In this document: positions 23,716 through 34,254 of the stretch, piece by piece
Numbering within the stretch: the first letter of the stretch is position 1
Layout: every line of letters starts with the position of its first letter
From: Gigaspora margarita
Taxonomy: Eukaryota; Glomeromycota; Glomeromycetes; Diversisporales; Gigasporaceae
Assembly: GCA_009809945.1 (NCBI GenBank)
Contig: WTPW01000020.1
Span: 714,580-778,579, forward strand
DNA length: 64,000 nucleotides
Direction of reading: 5' to 3'
Notes under the pieces: generated by a model
What the model was told of the DNA's origin: nothing
Databases searched by the model: none
The model's input: the letters and a program-made list of their open reading frames with translations, nothing else
Program-made: the position numbers and the translations under genes

Positions 23716-23954
23716 ATATATATTTTTTTTAAGCAGTCCTGTCTTTGTTTATTGGAAATATAATATACTACATTAATACAATATGTTTTGCATTTGCACT
23801 ATACTAATTACTATTCCACTCTAACAAAGGCTCACCTGATATAAAGTTCAGATGTGACCTGCTATACCAACAATTAGCTTTCCTCAGGGTTCTTAACTTG
23901 CTAAGGACTTTGCGTGAAATCACTTCTCTTGGTACTTTGTGGGCTGTTGGAAGC
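23716..23954 (-). mobile_element. Truncated retroposon of 239 bp with target duplication
   Basis: The flanks are identical 13-mers, ctgattaaaatat, at 23703-23715 and 23955-23967. On the minus strand the insert ends with a polyadenylation-like signal (ccaataaacaaag) and an A-rich tail (aaaaaaaatatatatat). The body is richer in G+C than its surroundings. It is a LINE- or mRNA-derived 3' end of unknown source. Confidence 0.72.
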
Positions 23955-24099
23955 CTGATTAAAATATTTTTTGTATTTTTAATTTTTTTAATTTATTATA
24001 ATTATTAGGTTATCAGATTAATAAAAATAAAATTATTTTAATTATTTTATTGATAAAATCAAAAATTTATTAGTAGTAACTTTGCAAACCCATTCTTTT

Positions 24100-24390
24100 T
24101 GGTTCACGAGGTACATTTTTTTTATTCATCAGATGGTCAACAAAAAAGAACCATTTTTTATAATGTAATATGATCTTCACATAATACAATAATGCATGTT
24201 ACATAAACTTGCATAATAGTATAAAAAAAGAAATTGTAATTAGTAAGAAATACTTGTCTTGTAATGTTTTTGTTAAGTGGAGATAAAAAAAATGGTGTTG
24301 TCATGATAAGTAGATTGAGAAGAAGGAGTATTGAGGTGTTGTGTGGTTATAGGCATTGTACGTTAGACATGTTGAATAAAAAATGGTAGC
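24100..24390. repeat. Dispersed repeat W, copy 1
   Basis: It is homologous in inverse orientation to about 54000-54220. Shared blocks include 'gtaatatgatctt', 'acaataatgcatgtta', 'cttgcataatagtataaaa' and 'ttagtaagaaata'. No coding content. Confidence 0.6.
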
Positions 24391-24397
24391 ATTTGAG

Positions 24398-24626
24398 AGT
24401 GAATCAATAGAAATCAAGCAAATTTTTTATAATAAATTTTTTATTCGAAACTTTGAACAGAAATAATTTAACAAAAATTAACCAAATTTGATAAACTTTT
24501 TTTAAAGTATTTTTATAAACTTATAGAATTAATTTAAAAAAAGTATCAAATTTGATTAAGTTTTTGTTAAGTTTTTTTTTTGATAAAAAGTTACTAAAAA
24601 ATTTGCTTGATTTCTATTAACTCACT
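24398..24626. mobile_element. MITE of 229 bp with 32-bp inverted repeats
   Basis: The left end is agtgaatcaatagaaatcaa plus gcaaatttttta. The right end, read inward, is agtgagttaatagaaatcaa plus the same 12 bases. A 24-bp core is perfect (24406-24429 and 24595-24618). The interior is itself nearly palindromic (accaaatttgataaac / tatcaaatttgattaag). Confidence 0.8.
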
Positions 24627-25009
24627 TCATATATTGAATGAAGATAATCAAGAAGTTAGAGATAAAAGAGTATTATTTTAATATAAATAAGGAACTGTAA
24701 TAAAGATAAAAAAAGGTATTGTTTTTGATTTTCTTAGAAAGCCTTTATTCACTAAAATGGTGTTACAGTACAGGACACCAAAAGCCATATAGCTTTTATA
24801 GTAAAATTGTTAAATTAATATAACTTTTTAAAAAATAAACTAATATAAAAAATTTTTTATACAATTGATAGACTTTTAGTTAAACTATAAATTTTATAAA
24901 AAAAATTTTATTTTTTTATTTAATTTTGAAAATATAATATTAAATTAAAGTTATATATATTTAAAAATTTGGTATTTAGTATAAAAAAATAAAAAACATA
25001 TATATTTTA
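24627..25009. other. AT-rich sequence, nothing recognised
   Basis: A+T-rich. A segment 'ttacagtacaggacaccaaa' near 24770 loosely resembles 'atgtcctgtactata' near 26193 in inverse. Confidence 0.4.
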
Positions 25010-25025
25010 TTAGGCAATAAAATTA

Positions 25026-26097
25026 TTTACTCTTTCTTACAATTAGCTGGACCAAATTTCTGATGGAAGAAAAACAAAAAGTTTTTTTTTTGGAGCATTG
25101 CTAGATACTTAAAAGTACTGTAGGATAACATAAGTATACAGTTTTTAGAAAGGTCAACTGCTGTTCCAGGGACTCCTTTCTTATATTTGGCATGCAAGCC
25201 AGAAACGTCAGTTGTGCAAGATAACTGGCAGTTGGTACCCTTGGTACAAGAAATTCTGGTGAAGATGATAAAGTAGTCTTTGTTGACAAAGTAATTTGTG
25301 GTAAAACAATGGGGAACAACAAAAAAAAGAGTTTTATTTTTCTATACTCTCTTTTAAATTTGCTTCAAGTGACATCTTTCACCCATTGCGATTTTTTGAA
25401 ATTTTTGCCAAAAAGTAGGCATCCTAGCTTACTCCCTCCAAAAGATTGGCAGGATTTACTCCTTCCAAATCAGGAATACATCCCCAGGCTGGAACTGGTA
25501 CTGTCACAAGTAAGTTTGGTGACAAATAAACAATGAATGATGGGCTCAGAATCAGAAGGGCACATGAAGAAATTTCTTACCATTTTAGACATAGTTTCTT
25601 TTATGTACATATAATGCTTTAATAGATTTTACCTATGCAGTGTTATATAATTTTTATCGTCGTAGTGTTTTAGATGTAGTAACACCTTCATTTTCTATTT
25701 TTTTATTTCTTTATCTGTGGTTTTTCTTTTGTGTATTTCTTTTTTTTAAAATTTTTTTTTGGTTTTGTTTGTTGGTTTTCATTTAGTAGTTCTTTTCCCC
25801 TTTAAGATTTCCCTTTTTTTTTTTTTTTNTCTTTATAAGAAGCTCAGAGATAAAGTTTTTTGAAAAAATAGTTTATGAAGTGGTAACTGGGTACCTTGTT
25901 ATATTTGAAAGATGTACTCATGACAAAATATCGTGGTCACTTTCGTTTGACAAACACTAGTGCAACAATCCTACTTGGGCACCAATTTGTGGTAGCCAGG
26001 TTGCAGCCTATTATAGTCTAGATATGTTTCTTGTTGTGTATTTTGTATATGTCAATAATATCTAATAAATAAAGTATGATTGTTAAAGGAAAAAAAC
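25026..26097 (+). mobile_element. Retroposon of 1072 bp with perfect 16-bp target duplication
   Basis: The flanks are ttaggcaataaaatta at 25010-25025 and 26098-26113, identical over 16 bp. The insert ends with aataaataaag (polyadenylation-like) about 35 bp before an A-rich end (ggaaaaaaac). It includes one N at 25829 within a poly(T) run. The first 500 bp are less AT-rich and contain a 75-codon open frame on the plus strand (25309-25536) that I do not recognise. It is either a 5'-truncated LINE or a retrocopied transcript. Confidence 0.8.
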
Positions 26098-26380
26098 TTA
26101 GGCAATAAAATTAATTTTAGTTTAGTTATACAAAATTTACCAATCAAAAGCTAGATTATGTTATGCAGCAGGCAAAATTTGGCGTCTACATATGTCTTTA
26201 GATGTCCTGTACTATAGAAACTTACTATACTTTGTTATAGGACATATCAAATAAAAAGGTGATATCAGTGCATTGAGTAAAAATAAAAAATATTGTTTAT
26301 ATAAAAAAGATAGTGCACAAGAATTAGACTGTTGTTTTGTATATAAGTGAGATAGAAGGCATTGTAAGTACATTTATAGC

Positions 26381-27273
26381 CAGGGTTGTGCAAGCTATAT
26401 ATCCGGTAGTTTTTTATCGGACATCGGACATTTCCGAATTGTTCTATACAATTCTGATGTTCTATGTAGCACAGCTATGGTTGTCACCAGACAATGTCCG
26501 ATCACATTCATAGGACAATTCGGACAATTTTCCAATGTCTGATGATATGTCCAATGCTGATTTGCTCATTACCAAGGCAAAAACTATATTAGTTTAGTGT
26601 ATCTACATTTATTGATTATTTTATTTTTATTTTTAGCTTGGGAAACTATCCCTATACGTATATGGTTTAAATAAAACCTTTTTGCCATTTGTTCAAACAT
26701 TTATATAAAAAAAAAATCAAAATTCCCACTAGCTAATACATATAAATCGATCACACAGATTGAATAGATCCTAATTAATCATAACACATAATGATTATTA
26801 TAAAAAAAAATTGCGCCTCATATAATTGTACATATGTATATACTAATCTTTCAAAGAATGATATAATAAACATATGTACAGAATTATTTTGCTGAAAAGA
26901 GTTGGTTTATTAATAAAAGTATAGCTTTATTTATGAAGTTCTATAACATAACGCTTAATAAATAAAAAACTCTTTTATTATCTTCGTCAAATCACTCATC
27001 TACTAATCACAATCCATACACGTGACCAGGATGCTTTTTTTGCTTGATTATGCGAAGCATCCGAGATGCGAAAATTTGGTAAATTATGCGCATCTTATGC
27101 TTTCACATAATCCTGGACACCCTAATATGAAACGATTTAATATCATGTGATTAACCAATTATGAGGAAGTTATCTTATATGTCCAATCCTATGTCCATTG
27201 CTTTTGATCAGACATTCGGACAATGGATATCAGACAGATTTCCATTGTCCGAATTCCATTCATGCCAACTCTG
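26381..27273. mobile_element. hAT-type element of 893 bp, non-autonomous
   Basis: The 8-bp duplication tttatagc is at 26373-26380 and 27274-27281. The ends are cagggttgtgca and, read inward from the right, cagagttggca, typical of hAT. Near both ends, short sequences such as 'cggacaatttt', 'tgtccgat' and 'ttcggacaatgg' recur in both orientations, as expected of transposase binding sites. There is no transposase. A fragment of another hAT family (26950-27127) sits in the right half. Confidence 0.82.
26950..27127. mobile_element. Fragment of hAT family H1 (right end)
   Basis: The last 115 bp, from tacacgtgaccagg to ataatcctggacacccta (end at 27125-27127), follow the right end of the hAT element at 59218-60048 step by step, including 'gattatgcgaagcat', 'ggtaaattatgcgcat' and 'tatgctttc'. 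No left end of this family is found, so the copy is truncated. Confidence 0.72.
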
Positions 27274-27463
27274 TTTATAGCTATATAAAAAAAAGGAATT
27301 AAGTGTATTTAAAACATATTAAAGGCAGAATTCTAGGAAATGATTAAATATTGGATGTTACTGTGAAAATAGTATAAATATTTATTTTTTTTTTTATGTC
27401 AAAGTTTTCACTCTGGGAAAAAGCTTTTATTCAAGTAAATTAGACCACAGGTGCCTCCAGGGG

Positions 27464-27742
27464 CAGTGTTGTACATGGGACAGTTGGGACATGAATTGGA
27501 ACATTTTGGGACATTTTGGAACAATTTTTTAAATTGAAATTACTTAAAATTTTATTAAGATAATCTAATTTGATTTTTTAGAAATAAGTTCAGCACCTAG
27601 AAAACTATATAATCATATATTTTTTTAAATTAATTTATTAATTATTAAGACTTGGGACATAGTAGGACATTTGGTATACTAGGACATTGCGACGTTGGAA
27701 CATGCTAAAAAAAAGCTGGGACAGCAAAAATGTACAACACTG
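27464..27742. mobile_element. hAT-type MITE of 279 bp, perfect 8-bp duplication
   Basis: The duplication tccagggg is at 27456-27463 and 27743-27750. The ends are cagtgttgtacat on both sides, a perfect 13-bp inverted repeat. Inside, short blocks 'gggacatt' and 'ggaacat' recur. It is inserted in the 3' part of the tRNA-headed retroposon. Confidence 0.88.
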
Positions 27743-28049
27743 TCCAGGGGCGCCTGGACATTTGTTATATAGATAAGAGTACAACTAGTTACACATACAA
27801 CTTTTGGTTGTCTAATTTAAGTAGTCCGCCTGAAGGTTCTATACTAGTTGCCATACCTGCAACCCAACTAGAAGGTTACCTATTTAAACCCTCTGGCCCC
27901 TGACCCTTTTGCTAGTTCTTTTTGTATCACCAGTATAGTTCTTCATTATATAAGTCAGTTAAGACCAGTTCCGGATATATCACGGAATCCCTTAGGACTA
28001 ATTTATCCTTGTGAATACTTGGTAGAGCAGTTCCTGTCCCATACAGATA

Positions 28050-28421
28050 TTATCTATGCTCCAATAACATTTTACTATTACCTACTTCCACCTTTGCAAG
28101 GTTCACACTGATCCCAGCACTCACCTTTACCATCCTACCGGTTCTTATACCAGATCCACAAACTTCCAAACCAGTTAGCTCAGAAGGGTCAATATGGTTT
28201 CTTCTTTTAGTACCTACTGCCAGAATGTAGGTCCTTTTCCTCTGGTGTGAATCTGGTAGCCAGGTTGTTGGACCCCCTCCTTGGGAGTTTTGTAGCTGAT
28301 TTTCTAGCTCCAGTTTCTGATATTCCAGCTTTGGTAGTACCATTAAAGATCTTTTCTCGGGACTTGCCAAACAGGGATCCAATTCTCTGGTTCCTTGGAT
28401 TTTGTGCACTGAAGCTCTCAT
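28050..28421 (-). CDS. Unrecognised 123-codon open frame in the retroposon body
   Basis: The frame starts MRASVHKIQGTREL and ends KMLLEHR. The product would be basic and hydrophilic, without signal or membrane segments or a motif I know. It lies in a block of clearly higher G+C than its neighbours, and inside a retroposon with target duplication. It may be a remnant of the transcript that was copied, or chance: at this G+C an open frame of 123 codons is suggestive but not proof. No start-site evidence beyond the ATG. Confidence 0.3.
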   Translation of the reverse strand: MRASVHKIQGTRELDPCLASPEKRSLMVLPKLEYQKLELENQLQNSQGGGPTTWLPDSHQRKRTYILAVGTKRRNHIDPSELTGLEVCGSGIRTGRMVKVSAGISVNLAKVEVGNSKMLLEHR

Positions 28422-28489
28422 TTAAGATGGTGTACCAAGCAACTAATTGACAAAAAACAGATACTGGAATACAGGCCTATTTTCCAAAG

Positions 28490-28562
28490 CATCGCCAGTA
28501 GAATTTGAACCCTAGACTTGCTTCATGGGAGTGACAACATACCAACTTCTCTAAGCTGCCAT
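28490..28562 (-). other. tRNA-like head (not a functional tRNA)
   Basis: The minus strand reads tggcagcttagagaagttgg (A-box-like), then a possible CAT anticodon region (ctcccatgaag), then gggttcaaattc (B-box, one or two changes from consensus). The 5' tggcagc and 3' tggcga ends do not pair, and the T-stem is weak, so this is a Met-tRNA-like relic used as a Pol III promoter head. Confidence 0.6.
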
Positions 28563-28581
28563 ACTCTCAGTATAAATGTTT

Positions 28582-29512
28582 CTAAAGATAACAAGATATT
28601 CATATAGTATGCAAAATTTTAATATTTTTTTAAATATATTTATTTTGAATCATATAATAATAACTGTTATTAATTGCGCTTTAGAAAAGAAATAATTAAT
28701 ATTCAAAAGAATGAACCATATATTATTTGCATTAAAATAGATAAACTTAAGGCATTTATATTTTATAAAAAAGGGCATATTGAAAATAAATTATAGTTGA
28801 AATTAAGAATATGTATTACTTAATTTACTTAAATTTTATGTGTGCATTTAGCTTTAAATAAATTCAAAAGAATTCTTTTTTCAATTGCATAAATAGCATA
28901 TATAGTTTTACTATTTTATTTGTATATAATACTTATTTATTGCATATTCATAATATCAGTTCAATTGCAAATTTTATACATCAAGTTCAATTGCATTTGC
29001 CAAATCTTTAATTTAATACCATTAAAGATTTAGTCCTTTACTTCTTACAATTGAACCAGCTAATTAACTTGGTTGTATTGACAATATCATTGTCATCTAA
29101 ATGGATGTTTTGAAATTGACATTCTTTAACAAATTTTTTCTGATTCTAGCTAATATTTTGTTATTTAAAAAGTTCTTCCAAGGCAGAATTTTTAATTCTT
29201 CTTCTTCATAATAGTAAAGTATTTTCATTATTCTCAATATGTGAATTTAACTAAAACAAGATTATTACTAGTAAAAGAGATATAGTTAAAAGTTCTTATT
29301 TAAATTAATATTTATTAAAATTTACTTACATCTAACTTGATTTTACACTTATTATTTCATATTTTTTTGGTTTGGCATTTTTCAATAAAATGTGGTATTA
29401 TTTTTTACAATTGCGACCAATAGCTTTGCTATTTAATAATAATAATCTAGCATTTTTATTACTTTTATATGCAATAAGTAAATTATGCCTACATTATCTA
29501 ATAAAAAACCTT
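28582..29512. other. AT-rich sequence, nothing recognised
   Basis: About 930 bp of very AT-rich DNA. No open frames of note and no strong inverted repeats. Confidence 0.5.
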
Positions 29513-30975
29513 AATCTAGACCCGGTTTTATGTTAATAATATAAACCTCATAGAGGTTTATATTAATTTTTTTTTATTCTAGACCCAAATTTTACATATT
29601 ATAGCGACCCTCATATGATCAGCTAGTGATTGGTGATCATATATAAATTTTTTTCATGCACTATAATAATTAATTTTTTGTTGTTTTGTTGTTTCGCTTT
29701 GCTTTTGCTTCGCTTTCCCATCTAATAATTATTTTTAGCTTGTTGTCTTTCAGATTCTTAGTATTATTGTTGGTGTCATCGGTTGGCATCTTCACAATGG
29801 TATCATCGCAATAGTGATATCATGTTAGGTGATATCATTGGTGTCATGCCGTCACTAATGTCATAGTTTCTTGGAGTTCTTGAAAGTAGCTTTTTTTTTC
29901 TTGCTTGTTATTTTTGTATTTACTTGGTTTGCTTAGATTTATATGTTCTGAGATTTAATGGATCAACTATGCACTCAAGACAACTGAATGAAGTGATTTT
30001 AGTAAGTTTTTTATTATTATATATATATATATATTTTTATATTTATTCTTCTTTTATGTTTATTTTTTTTGTGGGTCTTGGATTCTTTTGTCAGTTCAGA
30101 AGTAGATTTGCTCTTACACAGTTTAGATGAGTTTTTGTATTGCAAAGTTCAGTAGTTTTTTTTCTCTCTGTATTGCAAAGTTCAGTAGTTTTTTTCTCTC
30201 AATATGCATTAACATTCTTTTCTCTTTTCAGTTTTTTTTCATGAATATTGGATTCTTTTTAGTTATTGAAATTGTCACTAGAGTCATTGCTAGAGTCATT
30301 GTTAGAGTCATCGCTAGAGCCATCATCATTGGAATTGTTGGGTTTGGCTATTTAAATAAGCTGGGCTTTAGGTTTGCCTTTCATCATTTATTGATTCTAG
30401 TGCATCACTTGGTCTTTGGTACAATTTCGTTATAGACATCATGGTGGTACAGTTTCTTTGCTGTTTCAAGTTGTCATTTTGGGTTGTCTTGGGTATGATT
30501 ACATTATACGATATTATGGGTAGTGCAGTTTCTTTGTCATTTTAAGTTGTCTTTGCAGTGGGTTGGGCATGTGAATAAAGATAACTGTTGCATTTTTTTA
30601 TATATAAGTTAATAAATTCATTTTTTTATAATAAATAATGACTTTTTTTTATAATAAATACATTTTTTATAATAAATACTTTTTTTTTAATAAATAACGA
30701 ATTTATTATGTTTTTTCTTATGGTTTTATTTTTTTATATTATTATATGAACTTGAGGTTTTTTTAACAATTTTTAATAACTGAATTGGCAGTCATGTGAC
30801 TGAATTTACTTGGTTGATGACAGGGTCGCCATGGTGCCCAATTTATATTTGTTTTATGTGATTAAATTTGATTGGTTAGATATGTGGTCTAGGATTAGAT
30901 TAATTGTCTTAATGTAAACCTCTTTGTGGTTTAGGTTATTAGTGTAAACCCAGGTTTAGGATAAGATTATCCTTA
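29513..30975. mobile_element. Inverted-repeat element of about 1.46 kb
   Basis: Left terminal tctagacccggttttatgtt, followed by ...ataaacctcatagaggttta, pairs with the right end read inward (tcctaaacctgggtttacac, then ...aaccacaaagaggtttaca). Both sides continue to 'agcgaccctcatatgatca' / 'ggcgaccctgtcatcaacca', making arms of about 130 bp. Inside, 29690-29740 is a 'ttcgctttgcttttgcttcg' stretch and 30270-30330 is a short 'gtcattgctaga' tandem. A 102-codon open frame at 30127-30435 is mostly low-complexity (Phe-rich, then VIARVIVRVIARA from the tandem) and I do not call it a gene. The class is uncertain. Confidence 0.62.
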
Positions 30976-31545
30976 TTTAATTTGGGTTGAGTTAATTGAG
31001 ATTCTGAAATATCAGCATTTTGTATCTCTTGATCATGATAGTCACAGGTTAAAATATGCAAATGCTTAAATCATCAAGATTGGTTTGATTATTATTTAGA
31101 ATAAATAAATCAATATCCTTATTCAGTGAATGCATCGTACTAAATAAATGATATAAATGCTATAAAATAATTTAAAATTTATCAGTTAACATAGTATTAT
31201 GTATTAATCCTTTTTATCTCTTATATGAATTCAACAATATTTTTTGAAAAACAGTAAAAAATTAATGCTTACTTCCTTTTTAACAATTAACTGATCTTCT
31301 CCAATATTATGTATATTATCAAACTATAAGGCTATATGCATTAATTGTTAAAGAACTAGCAGTAGCATGTCTAGTTTTAGAAAGCTCACTTGGTTTAAAT
31401 TGATCATTTTTAGTAACTTTATTTTCAGTTAAAAAAAATAGTATCTCTTTTCATTCTATAATAGTGTAAAATTTCTGCATAAGATTCTTCATCAGATCCA
31501 GTATATATTATTTTATTTTTTATACTAGGTGCTATTATTCATTTA
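30976..31545. other. AT-rich sequence, nothing recognised
   Basis: No gene or repeat that I can support between the inverted-repeat element and the MULE relic. Confidence 0.5.
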
Positions 31546-31550
31546 TTATT

Positions 31551-33230
31551 TCAAAAATATTGGACAAATTCTTTTTTTATTTGATCAATTGTGCTTTCAT
31601 TTTTTTTTATAGATATATAGATACATGCTTTATGATCATGTTTACAAAAATCATGAAATGATCCATGCCAAATGAAATCAAGACAAGTACATTTACCTGT
31701 AATATAATTAACTAGATAATGATTAGGAAGTATTGGAACTATATACTTTGCTGCAAGCTTTTTAATCATTTTAAACACTACTTGGGGCTTTATTATCTTC
31801 AAACTTGATCTTATCTGTAATATATGGAATTTGAAAAGTATTTTGCTTGGAATTATTTATATGCACATATAAAAAATCTGAATTATTGAGAATTTCAAGA
31901 ATACAGTTTTGAAGTACTTTAATTTTCTCTAATTTATGCAGTGTGTTATATCAGGTTATGGTCTATATTGTCCATTTTGATACTCAATAGTGTGTGAATT
32001 CCAGTATATAACAAGCCCTGCATTAAAAACTAATTGACCACAATTCTCATTAAGGCTTGAGCAAGCAATCTTGATACTATAAAGGCATTCAATGAAGGTT
32101 AATACTGTTTGGGTACCTGAATACTTCTTTTCAATAGGTTTATTCATCCTTTTAGTAAGTTATTAGTGGCCCATGGTTTTGTATAAGGCCCATCTTCTTG
32201 ACTAGATAAACATCTACTATCAATAAACTAAGGATCTACTCTTGACAGAGCCAATTATCTTCAAGATCATGTATAAATAACATTTTTACTTCATTTGAAA
32301 TTGAAAGTGAACTTATTAAATTTTTATATTCAATTGCCATTTCTTTGGCTTCCATTATACTTCTGTATCTACTAATAATTTTGAAGGCTAGTGCTATCAG
32401 ATATCTGTACAAAAATAATATAATATAAATAAGTAATTTAATTAGTATTTTATACTAACATTGGTATATAAAGTTAAAATCTTTCAGTAAATATTATATA
32501 TTATCATAAGCTCCAATCAATTTTTCTGTGTTCAAAAATGATTTCTGAAAGTTTGCATTATATGAAACAAGCAAAGTATAGTACTACAAATAATAGACTT
32601 TAATGAAGCTTTCATTAGTCGGTATTTGTTTGTCATTGCAAAAGGTTTCCATTCAAATGCACATGGCTGTATATGTTTAAAGACTTTATTATTAGGTAGT
32701 GCAATATATAATTGCAATTTATATTTTTGCAGAGTATATTCATCTTTATTGCTTCAACTACAAGCCTTATTGTATACATATTCTCTTTGTTAGATAATGC
32801 AAATCCTATAGGCATATCTCAATTTCCATTATCTTCTACCACAATAGTATGAACAGGTGCTTGATTATTATTAAAATCATACTTTGCATCAATACCGAAA
32901 CAAAATGATTCATGATCTTGTGCTTGTTCAAGCTACATATTACCACTTATAGTAAGTTGATAATAGTGTTTTAGTGAATTTGAAAGAAAACTTTGATCCT
33001 TTTGTTGATAATAATGGACAGATCCTTTTTCCTTTAATTCATTTATAACTAAACCATGTAAAATTGTCCATGGGCCTATATTATTACAAGTATATCGATT
33101 ATTTCATTCTAATAACTGCTGAATTTTTTGTTCACTATATACATTAATTTCATATTTTTCTTGCTGTTCTAATTGTCCCTTGATAGGACCTGAGCTATTA
33201 GTATATAGGTCACAAAAAATTAAAAATTTT
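31551..33230 (-). pseudogene. MULE transposase relic with SWIM zinc finger
   Basis: Minus-strand pieces in order: FCFGIDAKYDFNNNQAP (first catalytic Asp, near 32910); DMPIGFALSNKENMYTIRLV; KGFKHIQPCAFEWKPFAMTN-like block, then KYRLMKASLKSIICSTILC and LFHIMQTF (32717-32560). Here the position where MULEs have 'D' after MT is Asn, so the second catalytic Asp is lost. FIHDLEDNW, a glycine/asparagine stretch and ERMNKPIEKKYSGTQTVLTF follow (catalytic Glu, near 32130). A SWIM finger ends the protein: NYITGKCTCLDFIWHG...CKHDH near 31640-31720 (CxC...CxH). Several stops and frameshifts are present. MULEs make 8-11 bp target duplications; the ends of this one were not found. Confidence 0.82.
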
Positions 33231-33519
33231 TTATAATAGCTCTAAGCAAGCATTTTTATTAATATCAATAAGCATTTTTACCATAACATATAAAAATTTA
33301 ATATAAATAAGCAAATATATTATTTGACTTATAATAAAATATTTCTGAAAATATGTTACTCTAAAAATAAGCTACACTTTTAATTTTAAACAAAAAACTT
33401 AAAAACCTTTATAACCCATCCTGCATTTTTAAATTAAAATAATAATAAAATTTTTAACTTTGAAAATAAGCTACTCCTTTATATAGCATTTAATTAAATC
33501 TCTGAAGAACTATTGTGAG
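33231..33519. other. AT-rich spacer between MULE relic and palindromic satellite
   Basis: Contains the motif aaaataagctac twice (near 33368 and 33462). The same motif occurs near 51436 on the other side of the satellite, in the same orientation. Confidence 0.4.
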
Positions 33520-34201
33520 AGATCAAATAGTCCAAATTTAACGATTTTGGACCATTCGAATTATCTCATCGAGGCAAATTGAATGGTATCAAAATTATTA
33601 AATTTAGATCACTATAGCACAAGATATTAACAATTTTATAATTTTTATAAAATCTTAACGATCTTGATAACCAGTAACCCAAATTTGATGATTTTGATGC
33701 CATTCGATTCGTCTCAATGAGACGGGTTGAATGGTACCAAAATCATCAAAATAGGATCATTAGATCACAAGATATCTACGAAAAACGTTTGTTACTATAT
33801 AAAAATTTTTATATAAAATTGCGTTACAAAAGTTTTTCATAGATATCTTGTGATCTAGTGGTCTGATTTTGATGATTTGGTACCATTCGATTTGTCTTGG
33901 TGAGACAGTTCGAATGGTACCAAATCATCAAAATTGGGTTACTAGATCACAAAATATCTACGAAAAACGTTTGTAATACAATTTATACTATATAAAGAAT
34001 GTTATATAAAATTGCATTACAAAAGTTTTTCGTAGATATCTTGTGATCTAGTGATTCGATTTTGAAAATTTTGGTACCATTCGATTTGTCTCGATGAGAC
34101 GGTTCGAATGGTACCAAAAGCACCAAAATCGGATCACTAGATCATAAGATATCTACGAAAAACTTTTGTAACGCAATTTTAATAAAAATCTTTATATAGT
34201 A
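33520..34201. repeat. Palindromic satellite array, left part
   Basis: Four units, each a palindrome built on 'ggtaccattcgatttgtctc' / 'gagacggttcgaatggtacc', flanked by 'gatctagtgat' / 'atcactagatc' and 'gcgttacaaaagtttttcgt' / inverse. The spacing of regular units is about 191 bp (attgcgttac at 33820, attgcattac at 34011). The array stops abruptly at 34201 and resumes at 50601. Confidence 0.88.
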
Positions 34202-34254
34202 CTAGTGCGATAGGTGGCACATGCACGCCACTCATCTTATTTAGTTTTTTTTGA

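Larger units (their letters stand above)
27384..28568 (-). mobile_element. tRNA-headed retroposon (about 0.9 kb without its MITE)
   Basis: On the minus strand, a tRNA-like head (28562-28490) is followed by a body with more G+C than its surroundings. Near the 3' end come a polyadenylation-like signal (ttgaataaaagc) and a tail of about 11 A (27385-27395). The flanks agtataaatattt (27371-27383) and agtataaatgttt (28569-28581) agree at 12 of 13. A hAT MITE (27464-27742) has inserted in the 3' part. The body holds a 123-codon open frame (28421-28050). A SINE this long with an ORF is unusual; a chimera of a SINE head and a retrocopied transcript is another reading. Confidence 0.68.

Noticed and set aside
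25101..25322. 73-codon minus-strand frame in the 1072-bp retroposon
   Set aside because: Opposite to the transcription direction shown by the tail; no motif.
28490..28562. Functional tRNA-Met gene
   Set aside because: Acceptor ends do not pair, the T-stem is weak, and the sequence is followed by a retroposon body with poly(A) and target duplication.
30127..30435. 102-codon frame as a membrane protein gene
   Set aside because: The hydrophobic residues come from poly(T) and from a gtcattgctaga tandem; low complexity in an inverted-repeat element.
33520..34201. CRISPR-like array
   Set aside because: The units are palindromes about 192 bp long without unique spacers, in a eukaryotic repeat setting.
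34202..34240. MITE end instead of a Helitron end
   Set aside because: No inverted copy of this end and no target duplication; the A|T junction with hairpin and CTAG fits a Helitron-type end far better.
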